Positions 44,709-55,846 are shown, numbered from the stretch's first letter. The stretch is DNA of 64,000 bases from Pseudothioclava nitratireducens (GCF_029210495.1 NZ_JARGDK010000003.1:186001-250000); one strand, 5' to 3'. Program-made: numbers and translations. Notes: generated from the sequence alone by a model not told the origin.

Positions 44709-47700
44709 CCCGTTTCAACGCCGCGACCGAGCGCCAGATTGCCGCGTCCAACCCGGTTGAATCTGTCTGGCTCTCCGCGAATGCCGGGTCGGGCAAGACC
44801 AAGGTGCTCACCGACCGGGTTGCGCGCCTGCTTTTGGCAGGAACAGAGCCGCAAAAAGTGCTCTGCCTCACCTATACCAAAGCCGCCGCAACCGAGATGC
44901 AGAACCGGCTTCTCAAGCGGCTGGGCGGCTGGGCGATGCTTCCCGAAGCCAAGCTGCGCGATGAGTTGGGCCAGCTTGGGCTTGATACCGATCTAACGGA
45001 CGAGCGGCTGGCCGAGGCGCGGCGGCTCTTTGCCAAGGCGATCGAGACGCCGGGCGGGCTCAGGATTCAGACGATCCACTCTTTCTGTGCGTCTCTACTC
45101 AGGCGGTTTCCGCTTGAAGCAGGGGTGCCACACGGCTTCACCGAAATGGACGAGCGGGCAGGTGTCCTGCTGCAACAGGATATCGTCGAAGAGATTGCCG
45201 CCGGGCCGGAACGCACAGTTCTCGACAGCGTCGCGCGCTTCCTTTCGGGCGACAAGCTGACCCCTTTGATCAAGGATATTCTGAAATATCGGACAGGGTT
45301 TTCCGAACCCCTGGCCTTGGGCGATATCCTGCGCCGCCTCGGCGAGGACCCCCAGCTCACGCCCGACGCCTTTGTCGAGCGTACACTTAAGCAGCGTGAT
45401 ATAGAGATGCTGCATGCGCTTGCGCGGCTCATGGCGACGAGCAGCAGCAACGACGTCAGGGCGGCGGCAAAGCTGCTCGCCGTGCAGCGGCCTTCGATGG
45501 AAGCGATCGGGGCGCTGGAGACCGTTCTCTTGTTTGGAGAGAATACAAAAAATCCATTCGGGCCCAAGATTGGCTCTCTCCCCACCAAGCCGATTGCCGA
45601 GGGTCCCGGCGCCAAGTTCATCCCCGAGCTACACGAGTTGATGGAGCGGATTGCCGATGCAAGACAGACCCGACTCCACCTTCTTTTGGCGGAGCGAACA
45701 CTTGCGCTGCACACATTCGCACAGTGTTTTCTTCCCCGGTTCGAAGCTCAGAAACGGGCGCGGGGCTGGCTCAATTTCGACGATTTGATCGAGCGGGCGG
45801 GGGCACTTTTGTCAAACCCGTCGGTGGCGCAATGGGTGCTCTACCGGCTTGATGGCGGAATCGACCATATTCTGGTCGATGAGGCGCAAGATACGAGTCC
45901 GGGCCAATGGCAGGTGATCGAGAAACTCGCAGACGAGTTCACCGCCGGAGAGACCGCGCATGAGGCACCCAGGACGATCTTTGTCGTGGGCGACCGCAAG
46001 CAGTCGATCTACTCTTTCCAAGGGGCCGATCTTGTGCGTTTTCAGGCGATGCAGAGCCATTTTTCGACGAAATTCGGCGCGATCAACCGCCCGCTCAAGA
46101 TCCGTGAGATGGAGCATTCGTTCCGGTCGTCGGCCGCGGTTCTGGACATGGTGGATCGGAGCTTTGCCGGACCCGCGCAAGGCGGGCTCGGGGGGGCACC
46201 GGAGCACGTCGCGTTTCACGACATGCCGGGGCGGGTCGATCTTTGGCCCGTGATCGAAGGCGTCAAGCAACCCGATGACGAGAATTGGGAGAATCCGGTC
46301 GATCTGGTGTCGCCGGGAGAGGCCAACAGCATCCTGGCGCATACGATTGCAGCCGAAATCAGTGCGATGATCGAACGCGGTGTGCAGATCGAGAGCAAAG
46401 ACGGCCCGCGCCCCATCCATGAGGGCGATATCCTGATCCTCGTGCGCCGACGCAGCGCGCTTTTTACCGAAATCATCCGCGCTTGCAAAATGCGAGGGCT
46501 GGCTATCGCGGGTGCGGATCGGCTCAAGCTTAGTGCGGAACTGGCGGTCAAGGATATCCGCTCGACCCTCGCCTTCCTTGCCACACCCGAGGACGATCTC
46601 TCGCTGGCCGAGGCGCTGCGCTCACCGCTTTTCGGGTGGAACGAGCAAGAGCTGTTCAGTCTCGCACAGCCTCGGGAGGGCTATCTCTGGGAGGCGTTGC
46701 GCAAAACCGAAAATCACCCTGAAACAGTCTCTATCCTTCAGGATTTGCGAGATAATGCCGATTTCTTGCGGCCCTTCGAACTGATCGAGCGCCTTCTGAC
46801 GCGCCACCGGGGGCGAGAGCGGCTGATTGCACGGCTGGGGCACGAAGCCGAGGACGGGATTGACGAGTTGCTCTCTCAAGCCATGACCGTCGAACAATCG
46901 GAAACGCCAAGCCTGACCGGTTTTCTGGGCTGGCTGTCGACCGACGATGTGGTGGTCAAGCGGCAAGCGGAAAGTCAGGGGCGCTCTATCCGGGTGATGA
47001 CAGTGCACGGCGCCAAGGGTCTCGAGGCCCCAATCGTCATTCTCCCCGAGACGCAGATCCGCACGGATCGGGCCGACAAACCGGTCTACCTGTTGGATGA
47101 CGGCCTGCCTGTCTGGAAACCCACCAAGGGCCATATCCCCGACGCGCTGAACGCGGTGCTTGGTGACGCCAAATGCGACACCGAGGATGAGTCGATGCGT
47201 CTGCTCTACGTGGCAATGACCCGCGCCGAGAAATGGCTGATCGTCGCGGGCGCAGGGAAAGTCGGCACCGGCACGGATAGCTGGTATTCCATCGTGCAAG
47301 AGGCGTTGGATTCCGCAGAAATAGAGACGGTTTCTGGCTATTCTGATGCTCTTGTAGAGCTTGGACCGGTCAAGCGGTTTGCAGTCGGTTCCTGGCCCGC
47401 AGATGACCCGACGCGGCATGCGCCCGGCACCGTCGATGAAGTGCCGCTGCCAGCATGGATTTCGGCGCCTGCCCCGCCCCCGGTCGACGAAACGCCAGTT
47501 CTGTCGCCCTCACAGCTTGGTGGGGCAAAGGCCATGCCCGGCGATTACAGCCTGATCGACACCGAAGCGGCGCTCGCGCGCGGGAGCGCGCTCCACGCCC
47601 TGCTCGAGCATCTCCCGCAATTCCCGCGCGATACTTGGCAAGAGGTCGCACAGTCGGTTCTTCAGGCCGGAGATGGGGCGCAAACGCAAGACGATCTTGA

Positions 47701-48082
47701 CGCGCTGCTCAGCGAGGCAACCCGTGTGCTCGACCACCCGGAAATGGCGCCCTTCCTCCAACCGCAGAGCCTTGCCGAGGCGGAAATCACTGTCGAACTT
47801 GAGGAACTGGGCGGCAGGATTCACGGTGCCATAGACCGTCTCCTGGTCGAAGCGGACCACATCCGCATTCTCGATTTCAAATCGAACGCCATCGTGCCCG
47901 AGACCGCCGCACAAACGCCTCTCGGGATTACGCGGCAAATGGCGGCTTACCGCGCCGCGCTGCGCCGGATCTATCCCGACCGCCCGATCTCTTGCTTCAT
48001 CTTCTGGACGGTGACGGGCACGATGATGGAGCTGCCAACCGCACAACTTGATGCGTCACTGTGCACAGATACCGCATCTTGA
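44705..48082 (+). CDS. addA: Helicase-nuclease subunit AddA
   Basis: 1125 aa UvrD-type helicase: Q-motif [11 protein letters not shown], Walker [13 protein letters not shown] (Lys31), Walker [15 protein letters not shown], motif [16 protein letters not shown], motif [25 protein letters not shown] and C-terminal nuclease [13 protein letters not shown]. Works with AddB. Overlaps addB by 4 nt; trxA follows by 55 nt. Confidence 0.96.
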   Translation: MTRFNAATERQIAASNPVESVWLSANAGSGKTKVLTDRVARLLLAGTEPQKVLCLTYTKAAATEMQNRLLKRLGGWAMLPEAKLRDELGQLGLDTDLTDERLAEARRLFAKAIETPGGLRIQTIHSFCASLLRRFPLEAGVPHGFTEMDERAGVLLQQDIVEEIAAGPERTVLDSVARFLSGDKLTPLIKDILKYRTGFSEPLALGDILRRLGEDPQLTPDAFVERTLKQRDIEMLHALARLMATSSSNDVRAAAKLLAVQRPSMEAIGALETVLLFGENTKNPFGPKIGSLPTKPIAEGPGAKFIPELHELMERIADARQTRLHLLLAERTLALHTFAQCFLPRFEAQKRARGWLNFDDLIERAGALLSNPSVAQWVLYRLDGGIDHILVDEAQDTSPGQWQVIEKLADEFTAGETAHEAPRTIFVVGDRKQSIYSFQGADLVRFQAMQSHFSTKFGAINRPLKIREMEHSFRSSAAVLDMVDRSFAGPAQGGLGGAPEHVAFHDMPGRVDLWPVIEGVKQPDDENWENPVDLVSPGEANSILAHTIAAEISAMIERGVQIESKDGPRPIHEGDILILVRRRSALFTEIIRACKMRGLAIAGADRLKLSAELAVKDIRSTLAFLATPEDDLSLAEALRSPLFGWNEQELFSLAQPREGYLWEALRKTENHPETVSILQDLRDNADFLRPFELIERLLTRHRGRERLIARLGHEAEDGIDELLSQAMTVEQSETPSLTGFLGWLSTDDVVVKRQAESQGRSIRVMTVHGAKGLEAPIVILPETQIRTDRADKPVYLLDDGLPVWKPTKGHIPDALNAVLGDAKCDTEDESMRLLYVAMTRAEKWLIVAGAGKVGTGTDSWYSIVQEALDSAEIETVSGYSDALVELGPVKRFAVGSWPADDPTRHAPGTVDEVPLPAWISAPAPPPVDETPVLSPSQLGGAKAMPGDYSLIDTEAALARGSALHALLEHLPQFPRDTWQEVAQSVLQAGDGAQTQDDLDALLSEATRVLDHPEMAPFLQPQSLAEAEITVELEELGGRIHGAIDRLLVEADHIRILDFKSNAIVPETAAQTPLGITRQMAAYRAALRRIYPDRPISCFIFWTVTGTMMELPTAQLDASLCTDTAS

Positions 48083-48137
48083 CGCATCCGGGGGCGGGGC
48101 CTACGTTCTGCTCAACCCAATTCCGCAGGAGAACCCC

Positions 48138-48458
48138 ATGGCTACCGTTGCAGTTACCGACGCCACTTTCGACGAAGAAGTGCGCAACGCCCCGATCCCC
48201 GTTGTCGTCGACTTCTGGGCAGAATGGTGCGGCCCCTGCCGCCAGATCGGCCCGGCACTCGAAGAGCTGTCCAACGAACTGGAAGGCAAGGTAAAAATCG
48301 TCAAGATCAACGTCGACGAAAACCCCGACAGCCCCGCCGTTCTGGGTGTACGCGGCATTCCGGCGCTGTTCCTGTTCAAGGACGGCCAAGTCGTGTCGAA
48401 CAAGGTTGGCGCGGCTCCGAAAGCGGCGCTGCAAAGCTGGATCGAATCGGCGATCTGA
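48138..48458 (+). CDS. trxA: Thioredoxin
   Basis: 106 aa. Active site [10 protein letters not shown] (Cys31, Cys34), conserved cis-Pro in RGIPALFLF. Reduces ribonucleotide reductase, PAPS reductase and others. The open frame extends upstream to 48048 but the thioredoxin fold and the GGAGA ribosome site set the ATG at 48138. A terminator follows 20 nt after the stop. Confidence 0.97.
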   Translation: MATVAVTDATFDEEVRNAPIPVVVDFWAEWCGPCRQIGPALEELSNELEGKVKIVKINVDENPDSPAVLGVRGIPALFLFKDGQVVSNKVGAAPKAALQSWIESAI

Positions 48459-48477
48459 TCCTCGACAGATCCAATTG

Positions 48478-48502
48478 AGGGCGCCATTCGGCGCCCTTTT
48501 TA
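48478..48502 (+). terminator. Terminator of trxA
   Basis: An 8-bp stem AGGGCGCC / GGCGCCCT with ATTC loop and a T run (48497-48501). The convergent kinase gene ends inside it. Confidence 0.85.
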
Positions 48503-49444
48503 TTGCGCCATCGCCATGAGCCGCTGCAATCGAATGTCGTGAAGCAGCTTTCGTTGTCCCGGATCGGCGGGAATACGTGCCCAATCGGCAAGGATCTGGT
48601 TTCGGCGCTGAAACTGAACCGTGGCATCGCTGGCCGGGGTAAATCGATAGCCATCGAAAAAGGCCGCGACGCGCTGATCCCCCTCGGCTTCCGGTTCGAA
48701 CAGCGCGCCATAATCGAGCAGCAAGCGCGCCACATCGAACCCCGCCGGGCTGATCCGGGCGGGCGTGAAGTCGATCGCCGCGATCTGGCCCTGTGCGATA
48801 AGAACGTTGCGCAGATTGAAGTCGCCGTGAAGCCGCGTGCGGCGGGTTGGCTTTCCTGCCAAGGCCGCCCCAAGCCGCAAAACCTCCTGCGAGAAGTCGA
48901 CGAAGGCCTCGGGCTCTGCGATCATGACCGACCCGGCCCGAATATCGGCCATGCGCTGTTCGATGAAGCGGAGCACTGGGGTCGGGTTGAACGGATGTTC
49001 CCCGGCATCGAACCGCGCGTGAAAACAAGACAGCCACACCCCGGCCTGACGAAGCACCGCATCAATCTCATCAGACTGCGCACTGCTCTCGATCAGTCCG
49101 GACGCGCTCTCTCCCGGCGCCAACTCCGTGACAAGCACCCCCATTTCGGGCGCCGACCACAGAACCCGCGGGACGTAACAATTCGCGTCGCCCGCCAGCG
49201 CCTCTGCGGCCTCGTCTTGCGCCTGCGCCTGCCGGGCCAAAGCCTCGGCCGTGAAGCCCCCGAACGTCTGCTTGAGCACGGCGCCTTCGGTTGGAAAAGC
49301 AAGGACAACACGCTGAACCCCGCCCTCATTGCGCAGGCTCAGCACCCGATGCGACGCCTCCGGCGCGCGTCCGATCTGCCGCGCCAGTCCGGCCCAGGAT
49401 CGCAACGCCCGTTCAGTGAATTCCTCACGCCAGATCTGGGTCAT
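48500..49444 (-). CDS. APH-family phosphotransferase of unknown substrate
   Basis: 314 aa. The N-lobe carries LAFPTEGAVLKQTFG, then the Brenner loop LHGDFNLRNVLIAQG (His, Asp, Asn) and metal Asp in AAIDFTPARI. The fold is that of choline/aminoglycoside/homoserine kinases, but no substrate is indicated. Start at 49444 has GAGGGAG 3 nt upstream. Divergent from hslV, convergent with trxA. It is the third APH-fold kinase in this window (others at 1 and 40113). Confidence 0.75.
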   Translation of the reverse strand: MTQIWREEFTERALRSWAGLARQIGRAPEASHRVLSLRNEGGVQRVVLAFPTEGAVLKQTFGGFTAEALARQAQAQDEAAEALAGDANCYVPRVLWSAPEMGVLVTELAPGESASGLIESSAQSDEIDAVLRQAGVWLSCFHARFDAGEHPFNPTPVLRFIEQRMADIRAGSVMIAEPEAFVDFSQEVLRLGAALAGKPTRRTRLHGDFNLRNVLIAQGQIAAIDFTPARISPAGFDVARLLLDYGALFEPEAEGDQRVAAFFDGYRFTPASDATVQFQRRNQILADWARIPADPGQRKLLHDIRLQRLMAMAQ

Positions 49445-49515
49445 CGCTCCCTCGGGGTTGCCGGGCGCGCCGCTGCCGCCCATATAGGTTCTGACAGATT
49501 GGCAGGAAGGTAGCT

Positions 49516-50073
49516 ATGGCGGAAGACAAGTTTCCCGGCTGGCACGGCACGACGATCATCGGCGTGCGCAAGGGTGGAAAGGTGGTGGTCGCGGGCGACG
49601 GGCAGGTGAGCCTTGGCCAGACTGTCATCAAGGGAACCGCGCGCAAGGTGCGCAGGCTGTCCCCCGGTGGACACGATGTTGTGGCGGGCTTCGCAGGCTC
49701 GACCGCCGATGCCTTTACCCTGCTCGAACGGCTGGAGAAAAAGCTCGAAGCCGCGCCGGGGCAACTCGCACGCGCCTGCGTCGAGCTGGCAAAGGACTGG
49801 CGCATGGACAAATACCTGCGCAACCTCGAAGCGATGCTGATCGTCACCGATGGCAAGGACCTGTTCGTGCTGACCGGCGCCGGAGACGTGCTGGAACCCG
49901 AACACGGGATTGCCGCGATCGGCTCGGGCGGCAACTACGCGCTCGCCGCTGCACGCGGCTTGATCGAGGGCGATCTCGATGCCGAGACCGTGGCCCGCAA
50001 AGCCATGGCGATTGCGGCCGATATCTGTGTCTATACCAACGGAAATCTCACCGTGGAGACCATTGGTGGTTGA
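49516..50073 (+). CDS. hslV: ATP-dependent protease peptidase subunit HslV
   Basis: 185 aa. N-terminal nucleophile hydrolase with a ten-residue propeptide ending WHG, exposing catalytic Thr11 in [13 protein letters not shown], and the proteasome-like body ending [14 protein letters not shown]. With HslU it degrades unfolded or regulatory proteins. The next gene overlaps by 8 nt. Confidence 0.96.
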   Translation: MAEDKFPGWHGTTIIGVRKGGKVVVAGDGQVSLGQTVIKGTARKVRRLSPGGHDVVAGFAGSTADAFTLLERLEKKLEAAPGQLARACVELAKDWRMDKYLRNLEAMLIVTDGKDLFVLTGAGDVLEPEHGIAAIGSGGNYALAAARGLIEGDLDAETVARKAMAIAADICVYTNGNLTVETIGG

Positions 50074-51124
50074 TGTCACACGCGACGACCTGCGCGCCGC
50101 CGTTGCCGCCGGTCATCTGACCGAAGCACAAGCGGCAGATGTGCTCGCTCTTGCGCAGGTGCGCGCCGGCGTCCGCGTTGCTGAAGACGAACCGTTTGAA
50201 CTGTTCCGTGGCTTCTCCGAGGTCTTCGTGGCCGTCGGTCTGTCGATCCTGATCACCGGCGCCTTCGGGCTGACGGCACTTTTGGGCAATCCTGGACTGA
50301 TTACAGGGATTTGGGCAGGTATTGCCTGGATACTCGCGCGGTATTTCACGCTGAAGCGACGCATGATGCTGCCCTCCATCGTGCTGGTGACGGCCTTTGC
50401 GGCAGCGGCCTTTGGCACGGCGGGGTGGTTTTTTGCACGCGGCCTTGATGACATCGCGTCGGTCCGGGGTGGGCTTTTGCTGTCCCTCGCCGCCACCGCC
50501 GCTGCGCTGATCGCGTGGTATCGCCAGTTCCGCCTCCCCTTCACGATGTTCCTCATTGGCGCCACAGGTTTTGTGGCCACGCTCGTCATGCTCGGGGATG
50601 CGGGCGCGGGCCTACGAGGGCTGCGGGGCTGGCAGTCGCTCTTTGACCTGCGCCAGGGCGGCTCTATCGCCCTTGGCACGCTGATTTTCGGCTTGCTCGC
50701 GCTCGCCGGAGGCCTGTGGTTCGACATGCGCGACCCGCACCGCCTGGGCCGCAACTCGGCCTCTGGCTTCTGGTTGCATCTGACCGCAGCCCCCGCGCTG
50801 GTAAACACCGTCGCTCTCACCTTCTACCGGATGGGGCCGGGCACAGGCTACGCGCTGCTCGCCCTCTCGCTCGCCGCCATCGCCCTGCTCGCGCTGATCA
50901 TCGACCGCAGGTCTTTCCTCACAGCCGGCATCGGCTACCTCATCTTCCTGATCGGCTATGTGACCCATGAGCCGGGCGATCCCCGCTCGTGGGCGAGCGT
51001 GCTTCTGATCGTCGGCCTCGGTCTTACCGCCCTTGGCACCTTCTGGACGGATATGCGCACACGACTGATGCGCGCGCTACCCGATTTTCCCGGCAAATCC
51101 CGGCTCCCCCCTTATTCGGAGTAA
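50066..51124 (+). CDS. Polytopic membrane protein between hslV and hslU (DUF2157-like)
   Basis: 352 aa. A short cytosolic N-terminus ([26 protein letters not shown], helical pair seen in DUF2157-type proteins) is followed by about ten hydrophobic helices from res 50 to 330. No known enzymatic motif. It starts with GTG at 50066, with GGAG 7 nt upstream, overlapping hslV by 8 nt; hslU begins 3 nt after its stop. The tight fit suggests co-expression with the protease, but a functional link is inference. Confidence 0.75.
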   Translation: MVDVTRDDLRAAVAAGHLTEAQAADVLALAQVRAGVRVAEDEPFELFRGFSEVFVAVGLSILITGAFGLTALLGNPGLITGIWAGIAWILARYFTLKRRMMLPSIVLVTAFAAAAFGTAGWFFARGLDDIASVRGGLLLSLAATAAALIAWYRQFRLPFTMFLIGATGFVATLVMLGDAGAGLRGLRGWQSLFDLRQGGSIALGTLIFGLLALAGGLWFDMRDPHRLGRNSASGFWLHLTAAPALVNTVALTFYRMGPGTGYALLALSLAAIALLALIIDRRSFLTAGIGYLIFLIGYVTHEPGDPRSWASVLLIVGLGLTALGTFWTDMRTRLMRALPDFPGKSRLPPYSE

Positions 51125-51127
51125 CCC

Positions 51128-52432
51128 ATGACCAACCTCACCCCGCGCGAGATCGTCTCGGAACTCGATCGCTTCATCATTGGCCAGAAGGACGCAAAGC
51201 GCGCCGTGGCCGTGGCCCTTCGCAACCGCTGGCGGCGCAAGCAACTATCCGACGATCTGCGTGAAGAGGTCTACCCCAAGAACATCCTGATGATCGGCCC
51301 GACCGGCGTCGGCAAGACCGAGATTTCTCGTCGTCTGGCCAAGCTTGCCAAGGCGCCGTTCCTCAAGGTGGAGGCCACAAAATTCACCGAGGTCGGCTAT
51401 GTCGGACGTGATGTGGAACAGATCATCCGCGATCTGACCGATGCCGCGATGATCGAGACCCGCGAGCGGATGCGTGAAGAGGTCAAGGCTCGTGCCCATC
51501 GCGCCGCCGAGGATCGTGTCATCGCCGCGCTCGCCGGGCCGGATGCCCGGGAAGGCACGCGCGACATGTTCCGCAACAAGCTGAAATCCGGCGAGCTGGA
51601 CGACAAGGTGATCGAGCTGGACGTGGCCGATCAGACCGGGCCGATGCCGATGATGGGGATGGGCGGTCAAGGCATGGAAATGCAGATGCAGGGTCTTCAG
51701 GACCTGTTCAAAGCCTTCGGCGGCGCCCGCACGACCCGGCGCAAGATGACCGTGGCCGAAAGCTATGAGGTGTTGATCTCTGAAGAGGCGGACAAGCTGC
51801 TGGATGACGAAGCGGTCAAGACCGCGGCACTCGAAGCCGTGCAGGAATCGGGCATCGTCTTTATCGACGAGATCGACAAGGTCGCCGCCCGCGCCGAGGC
51901 GCGGGGCGCCGATGTGTCCCGCGAGGGCGTGCAACGTGACCTGCTGCCGCTGATCGAGGGCACGACCGTCAGCACGAAATACGGTCCGGTGAAGACCGAT
52001 CATATCCTGTTCATTGCTTCGGGCGCCTTCCATATTGCCAAACCCTCGGATCTGCTGCCCGAATTGCAGGGCCGTTTGCCGATCCGGGTGGAGCTTCAGG
52101 CGCTGACCGAGGAAGATTTCATCCGCATCCTGACCGAGACCGATAACGCCCTGACCCGGCAATACACCGCTCTGATGCAGACCGAAGAAGTCTCCGTCAG
52201 CTTCACGCCGGACGGGATCGCGGCGCTTGCCCGCATCGCCGCCGAGGTGAACCGTTCGGTGGAGAATATCGGCGCGAGAAGGCTCTATACCGTCATGGAG
52301 CGCGTCTTCGAGGAACTGTCTTTCACCGCACCCGACCGCTCTGGCGACCAGATCACGGTGGATGCGTCCTTCGTTGAAACCCATCTCGGGGCGCTCGCCG
52401 CGTCGACCGATCTGAGCCGTTACGTTCTCTGA
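51128..52432 (+). CDS. hslU: HslU ATPase subunit of HslUV protease
   Basis: 434 aa AAA+ unfoldase. Walker [23 protein letters not shown] (about res 57-78), pore region [12 protein letters not shown], Walker [10 protein letters not shown], sensor [12 protein letters not shown], and the C-terminus SRYVL that inserts into HslV. GGAG ribosome site overlaps the end of the preceding gene. Confidence 0.97.
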   Translation: MTNLTPREIVSELDRFIIGQKDAKRAVAVALRNRWRRKQLSDDLREEVYPKNILMIGPTGVGKTEISRRLAKLAKAPFLKVEATKFTEVGYVGRDVEQIIRDLTDAAMIETRERMREEVKARAHRAAEDRVIAALAGPDAREGTRDMFRNKLKSGELDDKVIELDVADQTGPMPMMGMGGQGMEMQMQGLQDLFKAFGGARTTRRKMTVAESYEVLISEEADKLLDDEAVKTAALEAVQESGIVFIDEIDKVAARAEARGADVSREGVQRDLLPLIEGTTVSTKYGPVKTDHILFIASGAFHIAKPSDLLPELQGRLPIRVELQALTEEDFIRILTETDNALTRQYTALMQTEEVSVSFTPDGIAALARIAAEVNRSVENIGARRLYTVMERVFEELSFTAPDRSGDQITVDASFVETHLGALAASTDLSRYVL

Positions 52433-52492
52433 TCTCCGCTGGCGCGCAAGGCCCGGCGTGCTATCGTGGCGCGAACCAAACCGGAGTCACGC

Positions 52493-53581
52493 GTGTTGCG
52501 TCATCTGCTGTTGATCGCGATCTTCGTCACCGGGGCCTGCGCGCCCCGTGGCGACCTCGTGCTCGTGCCCAACCCAGAGGCGGAAACGCGCGCGATTTTC
52601 ATCGGCTCCACCCGCGCGGAAGATCCTGAAAGTGGCGAGTCCTTCGGTGTGGAGCGGAGCGAATCCCTCCGCCTCGCCCGCTTCGAGGTCGCCATCCCGC
52701 CAGAACGCGGTCTTGGAGAGCTGCGTTACCCGCTCAAAGGGGAGAAGATCGACCCGAACAAAGAGTTTACGGTCTCGGACGGTCAGATTTACGAGACCCA
52801 GGCCAGCTTTCGTAGCGACCTCCGGAAGGCCCTCCTCCGACAGAACGGCGAGGCGATCGTCTTCGTGCATGGCTACAACACGAACTTTGCCGAAGGCCTT
52901 TATCGTTTCGCGCAACTCAGCGAAGACTTCGACCTGCCGGGCGTGCTCGTCCACTATTCCTGGCCCTCGCGCGCGCATGTCATGGGTTACGCCTACGACC
53001 GTGACTCGGCGTTGTTCGCCCGCGATGGGTTTGAAGACCTCCTGCGTGAACTGCGGCTGTCGGGCGCGCGCAAGATCCTGATCGTCGGCCACTCGATGGG
53101 CTCCGCGCTAACGATGGAAACGCTTCGTCAACTCGTGATTTCTGGTGATACAGAGACGTTTTCACGGGTTTCAGGCGTGGTTCTTGTCTCGCCGGACATC
53201 GACATCGACGTGTTCCGCGCACAAGCCGCCCGAGTGGGTAAGCTGCCGCAGCCTTTCATCGTCTTCACCTCACAGCGCGACAAAGCCCTTGGCCTTTCGG
53301 CGCGCATCTCGGGCGAGTCAGAGCGGCTGGGCAATCTGGAGGATGTGGAACGCGTTGCGGACCTGCGCCTGACCCTCATCGACACAGCCGCCTTCAGCAT
53401 CGAGGGCGGACATTTCAACGTGGGCGACTCGCCCGCGCTGATCGCGCTGCTTCAAGCCACAGGACAAGTTGCAGCGACGCTCGAGGGCGACCAGAACACA
53501 CGGCGTGACCTTGCGGCGGGCGTGGTGATCAGCGTGGAGAACGTCACCCGGATCATTCTGTCCCCGATCAGCGGTGGCTAA
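52493..53581 (+). CDS. Alpha/beta hydrolase, DUF900-type lipoprotein
   Basis: 362 aa. Short lipoprotein-like signal ending FVTGAC (Cys15), then an alpha/beta-hydrolase fold: oxyanion-side HGYNTNFAEGLYRFAQL, nucleophile elbow GHSMGSAL (Ser), acidic DIDIDVF and a late His in IEGGHFNVGDS. This matches the DUF900 hydrolase family (esterase/lipase-like, substrate unknown). GTG at 52493 is chosen for GGAG 6 nt upstream; a GTG at 52466 would add nine residues and put charged residues before the signal. Ends convergent with the Smr gene (4-nt overlap). Confidence 0.78.
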   Translation: MLRHLLLIAIFVTGACAPRGDLVLVPNPEAETRAIFIGSTRAEDPESGESFGVERSESLRLARFEVAIPPERGLGELRYPLKGEKIDPNKEFTVSDGQIYETQASFRSDLRKALLRQNGEAIVFVHGYNTNFAEGLYRFAQLSEDFDLPGVLVHYSWPSRAHVMGYAYDRDSALFARDGFEDLLRELRLSGARKILIVGHSMGSALTMETLRQLVISGDTETFSRVSGVVLVSPDIDIDVFRAQAARVGKLPQPFIVFTSQRDKALGLSARISGESERLGNLEDVERVADLRLTLIDTAAFSIEGGHFNVGDSPALIALLQATGQVAATLEGDQNTRRDLAAGVVISVENVTRIILSPISGG

Positions 53582-54177
53582 CGCGTGCGCCGCAGGTAAA
53601 CGTAATAAGCCCCGGCACCCCCATGCTTGAGATGCGCTTGGCTGACCTGCATCACTGCCGGCCCCAGCGGTGGCATCCGAAGCCATTGCGGCACCTGATG
53701 GCGTAAAACGCCCTGCCGCTGCGGGATAGGGCCGTCGTCATGGGACATCTTGCCCTTGCCTGTGATCACAAGCACCAACCGCCGCCCGCGATCCTGCGAA
53801 TTGAGGATAAAGCGGATCAGTTCGGGATGAGCCTCGGCCAGCGTCATGCCGTGCAGGTCGATCTTTGCCTCGGGTTCCAGCTTACCGCTGGTCATCTTGC
53901 GATGCGCTTTGCGGTCCATCACAACCGGCTGCCGTGCGAGATGCTCGCCAATCGAAGGGCTGAGATCATGACCACGATGCGCGCTTTGCACCTGCTGACC
54001 GATCCGAAACTCGCGCAGCTCAGCAGCGCTGCGAGGATGATGAACCTTGGGTCCCGGCTTTAGAACAGGCTCTGTTTCGGCGCAAACCGGCTTTTCACTG
54101 CGGATCGCCCGCGTGCTCGACGCAACACGCGCCCAGAGTTCACGCTCTTCGGGGCTGAGCTTGCGGCGCCGGGTCAT
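53578..54177 (-). CDS. Smr-domain protein
   Basis: 199 aa. An N-terminal basic linker is followed by an Smr domain (from about res 105): KIDLHGMTLAEAHPELIRFI, LVLVITGKGKMSHDDG and GGAGAYYVYLRR. Smr domains are DNA/RNA nicking endonucleases, also found in MutS2; bacterial stand-alone forms cleave stalled-ribosome mRNA in some species. Overlaps mltA by 4 nt as the last of timA-mltA-smr. Confidence 0.88.
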   Translation of the reverse strand: MTRRRKLSPEERELWARVASSTRAIRSEKPVCAETEPVLKPGPKVHHPRSAAELREFRIGQQVQSAHRGHDLSPSIGEHLARQPVVMDRKAHRKMTSGKLEPEAKIDLHGMTLAEAHPELIRFILNSQDRGRRLVLVITGKGKMSHDDGPIPQRQGVLRHQVPQWLRMPPLGPAVMQVSQAHLKHGGAGAYYVYLRRTR

Positions 54178-55064
54178 GACCGCCTCCGGAGAACGATCAT
54201 GCGGCCGGTCTGGTTGATCGCCCCGGCTTGGCGGCCTGCTTCGTCACCGGTTCCAACGAATATGTCCCCGCGCCCGAGTCCTTTGATCGCAGAACCGATA
54301 TCCTGCGCACTCATCAAACGGCCCGGCACAGATTCGCAGTCAATCCAGACGGGACTACCAAGTGTGATCACATCCGGGTCCACAGCAAGTGATCGCCCCG
54401 CCGTCACAGGTCGGCCCAGCGCGCCAATCGGCCCGGATGTCTCGGGCAGATCGAGTTCACGGAAAAAGACGAATGACGGATTGGTGTCGAGCAACTCCTC
54501 CACCAGATCAGGGTTCATCGAGCACCAACCGCGAATGAAATCCGTGGTCATCTCGGCAACGGTGGCGACGCCACGGATCACCAGTTCCTTGCCAATGGAA
54601 TGATAGGGCTGCCCATTCTTGCCAGCGAAGCCAAGACGGACACTCCCACCCTCCGTCAATCTGACCCGGATCGAGCCTTGGACCTGCGCCAGAAACGCCT
54701 CGATCGCGCTGTCGAGGTAGACGATTTCCTGCCCGGCCAGGAGGTTCCGTTCCCGGATCTCCGCGCGCGGGAACCATGGCTGATCGGGCTCTATTCCATC
54801 AGGTTTTGCGTAAAGAGGATGCGTGAACGCCCCCCCGCGCTGACGCGAACCGATGACCTCTGGCTCGTAATAACCGGTGAAATGTGCCACGCCAGAGGGA
54901 GCGATCTCAACCGGCTCAAACTGCGCTTCGAAAAAAGCACGCGCTTGCGAGGGCTCCACCTCGACCGCCATTCCGAACAGATCCGCTGTCACGGAAAACG
55001 CCGCCAAGGCGGCGGCGTGATCGTCGGTTGTCCAACCGGGAATATCGGCCCAGCGCAGCGCCAC
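54174..55064 (-). CDS. mltA: MltA-family lytic murein transglycosylase
   Basis: 296 aa. MltA and 3D domains: TGYYEPEVIGSR, the GKNGQPYHSIGKELV segment, AVDPDVITLGSPVWID (catalytic Asp region) and the 3D-type GRGDIFVGTGDEAGRQAG ending INQTGRMIVL. Cleaves the MurNAc-GlcNAc bond in peptidoglycan. It starts with GTG directly after an in-frame TGA, and no signal peptide is visible, which is odd for an envelope enzyme. Three nt after timA and overlapping smr by 4 nt. Confidence 0.88.
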   Translation of the reverse strand: MALRWADIPGWTTDDHAAALAAFSVTADLFGMAVEVEPSQARAFFEAQFEPVEIAPSGVAHFTGYYEPEVIGSRQRGGAFTHPLYAKPDGIEPDQPWFPRAEIRERNLLAGQEIVYLDSAIEAFLAQVQGSIRVRLTEGGSVRLGFAGKNGQPYHSIGKELVIRGVATVAEMTTDFIRGWCSMNPDLVEELLDTNPSFVFFRELDLPETSGPIGALGRPVTAGRSLAVDPDVITLGSPVWIDCESVPGRLMSAQDIGSAIKGLGRGDIFVGTGDEAGRQAGAINQTGRMIVLRRRS

Positions 55065-55067
55065 CGG

Positions 55068-55727
55068 TCAGCCGCCGGTGGCGTCGAGTTGCCAGTTCGG
55101 GTCGGAGCTGCCCATCTGACGACCAAAGGTCCAGACATCGCGCTGTTTGCGCGGCGCTTTCGGGTCGCCCTCGACCACATTTCCCGCCGCGTCGCGTGCC
55201 ACCGAGATCAGCTCGCCGCCGAAGCGCACGGTGATCTCCGCCTCCTGCGTCGCGTGGTCGAATTCGGCATCCGTCAGGGTCATTTCCCGCAAACCAAGGA
55301 ATTCGGCGTGAACCTCCAGCCCCCGCTCCGCCCGTGCCGCAATCGCAGCCTCAAAGGCTTCGGCAACATCTTCGGACAGGAACGGGCGCACCTTGGAGAG
55401 ATCGCCGGTCTCGAACGCCATGAGGATCATCTCATAGGCCCCGCGCGCACCCTTGAGGAACTCGGACACGCTGAAGGACGGCTCGATCTTTTTCATCGCA
55501 GCCAGCGCGCGCGCCGCATCGGACCCCTCGGGGACGTTGTCGATGATGTCGTGATCGGGGCCGCCCTCGATCACCTCGAAGCCACGCCGGGCCGTAGGCT
55601 CGGGGGCGGCATCAGGCACAATGGGCTTTTCATAGCCTTCGCGCGTGCCAAGCACGTTTTTCAGCCGCAAGATCAGGAAGATCGCGATCCCGGCGAGGAC
55701 AATGAGCTGAATAACGGCGTTCGACAT
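55068..55727 (-). CDS. Tim44/TimA-family membrane adaptor
   Basis: 219 aa. One N-terminal membrane helix (about res 5-22) and a C-terminal Tim44-like domain (from about res 80: FLKGARGAYEMILMAFETGDL, AEITVRFGGELISVARD, WTFGRQMGSSDPNWQL). TimA-type proteins are membrane adaptors of unresolved role in alphaproteobacteria. Start at 55727 has AAGGG upstream; an ATG 7 codons earlier is less likely. First of timA-mltA-smr. Confidence 0.88.
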   Translation of the reverse strand: MSNAVIQLIVLAGIAIFLILRLKNVLGTREGYEKPIVPDAAPEPTARRGFEVIEGGPDHDIIDNVPEGSDAARALAAMKKIEPSFSVSEFLKGARGAYEMILMAFETGDLSKVRPFLSEDVAEAFEAAIAARAERGLEVHAEFLGLREMTLTDAEFDHATQEAEITVRFGGELISVARDAAGNVVEGDPKAPRKQRDVWTFGRQMGSSDPNWQLDATGG

Positions 55728-55846
55728 CTGTAACCCTTTGCGGCCCACGCGGTTGGTATTTTACTGAACTCCACTTATGTAGGACACGGGCGCGTTCAAG
55801 TCCACCAGCGCCCCGACATTCTGACAAAGACGGGAAAGCGTGGAAT

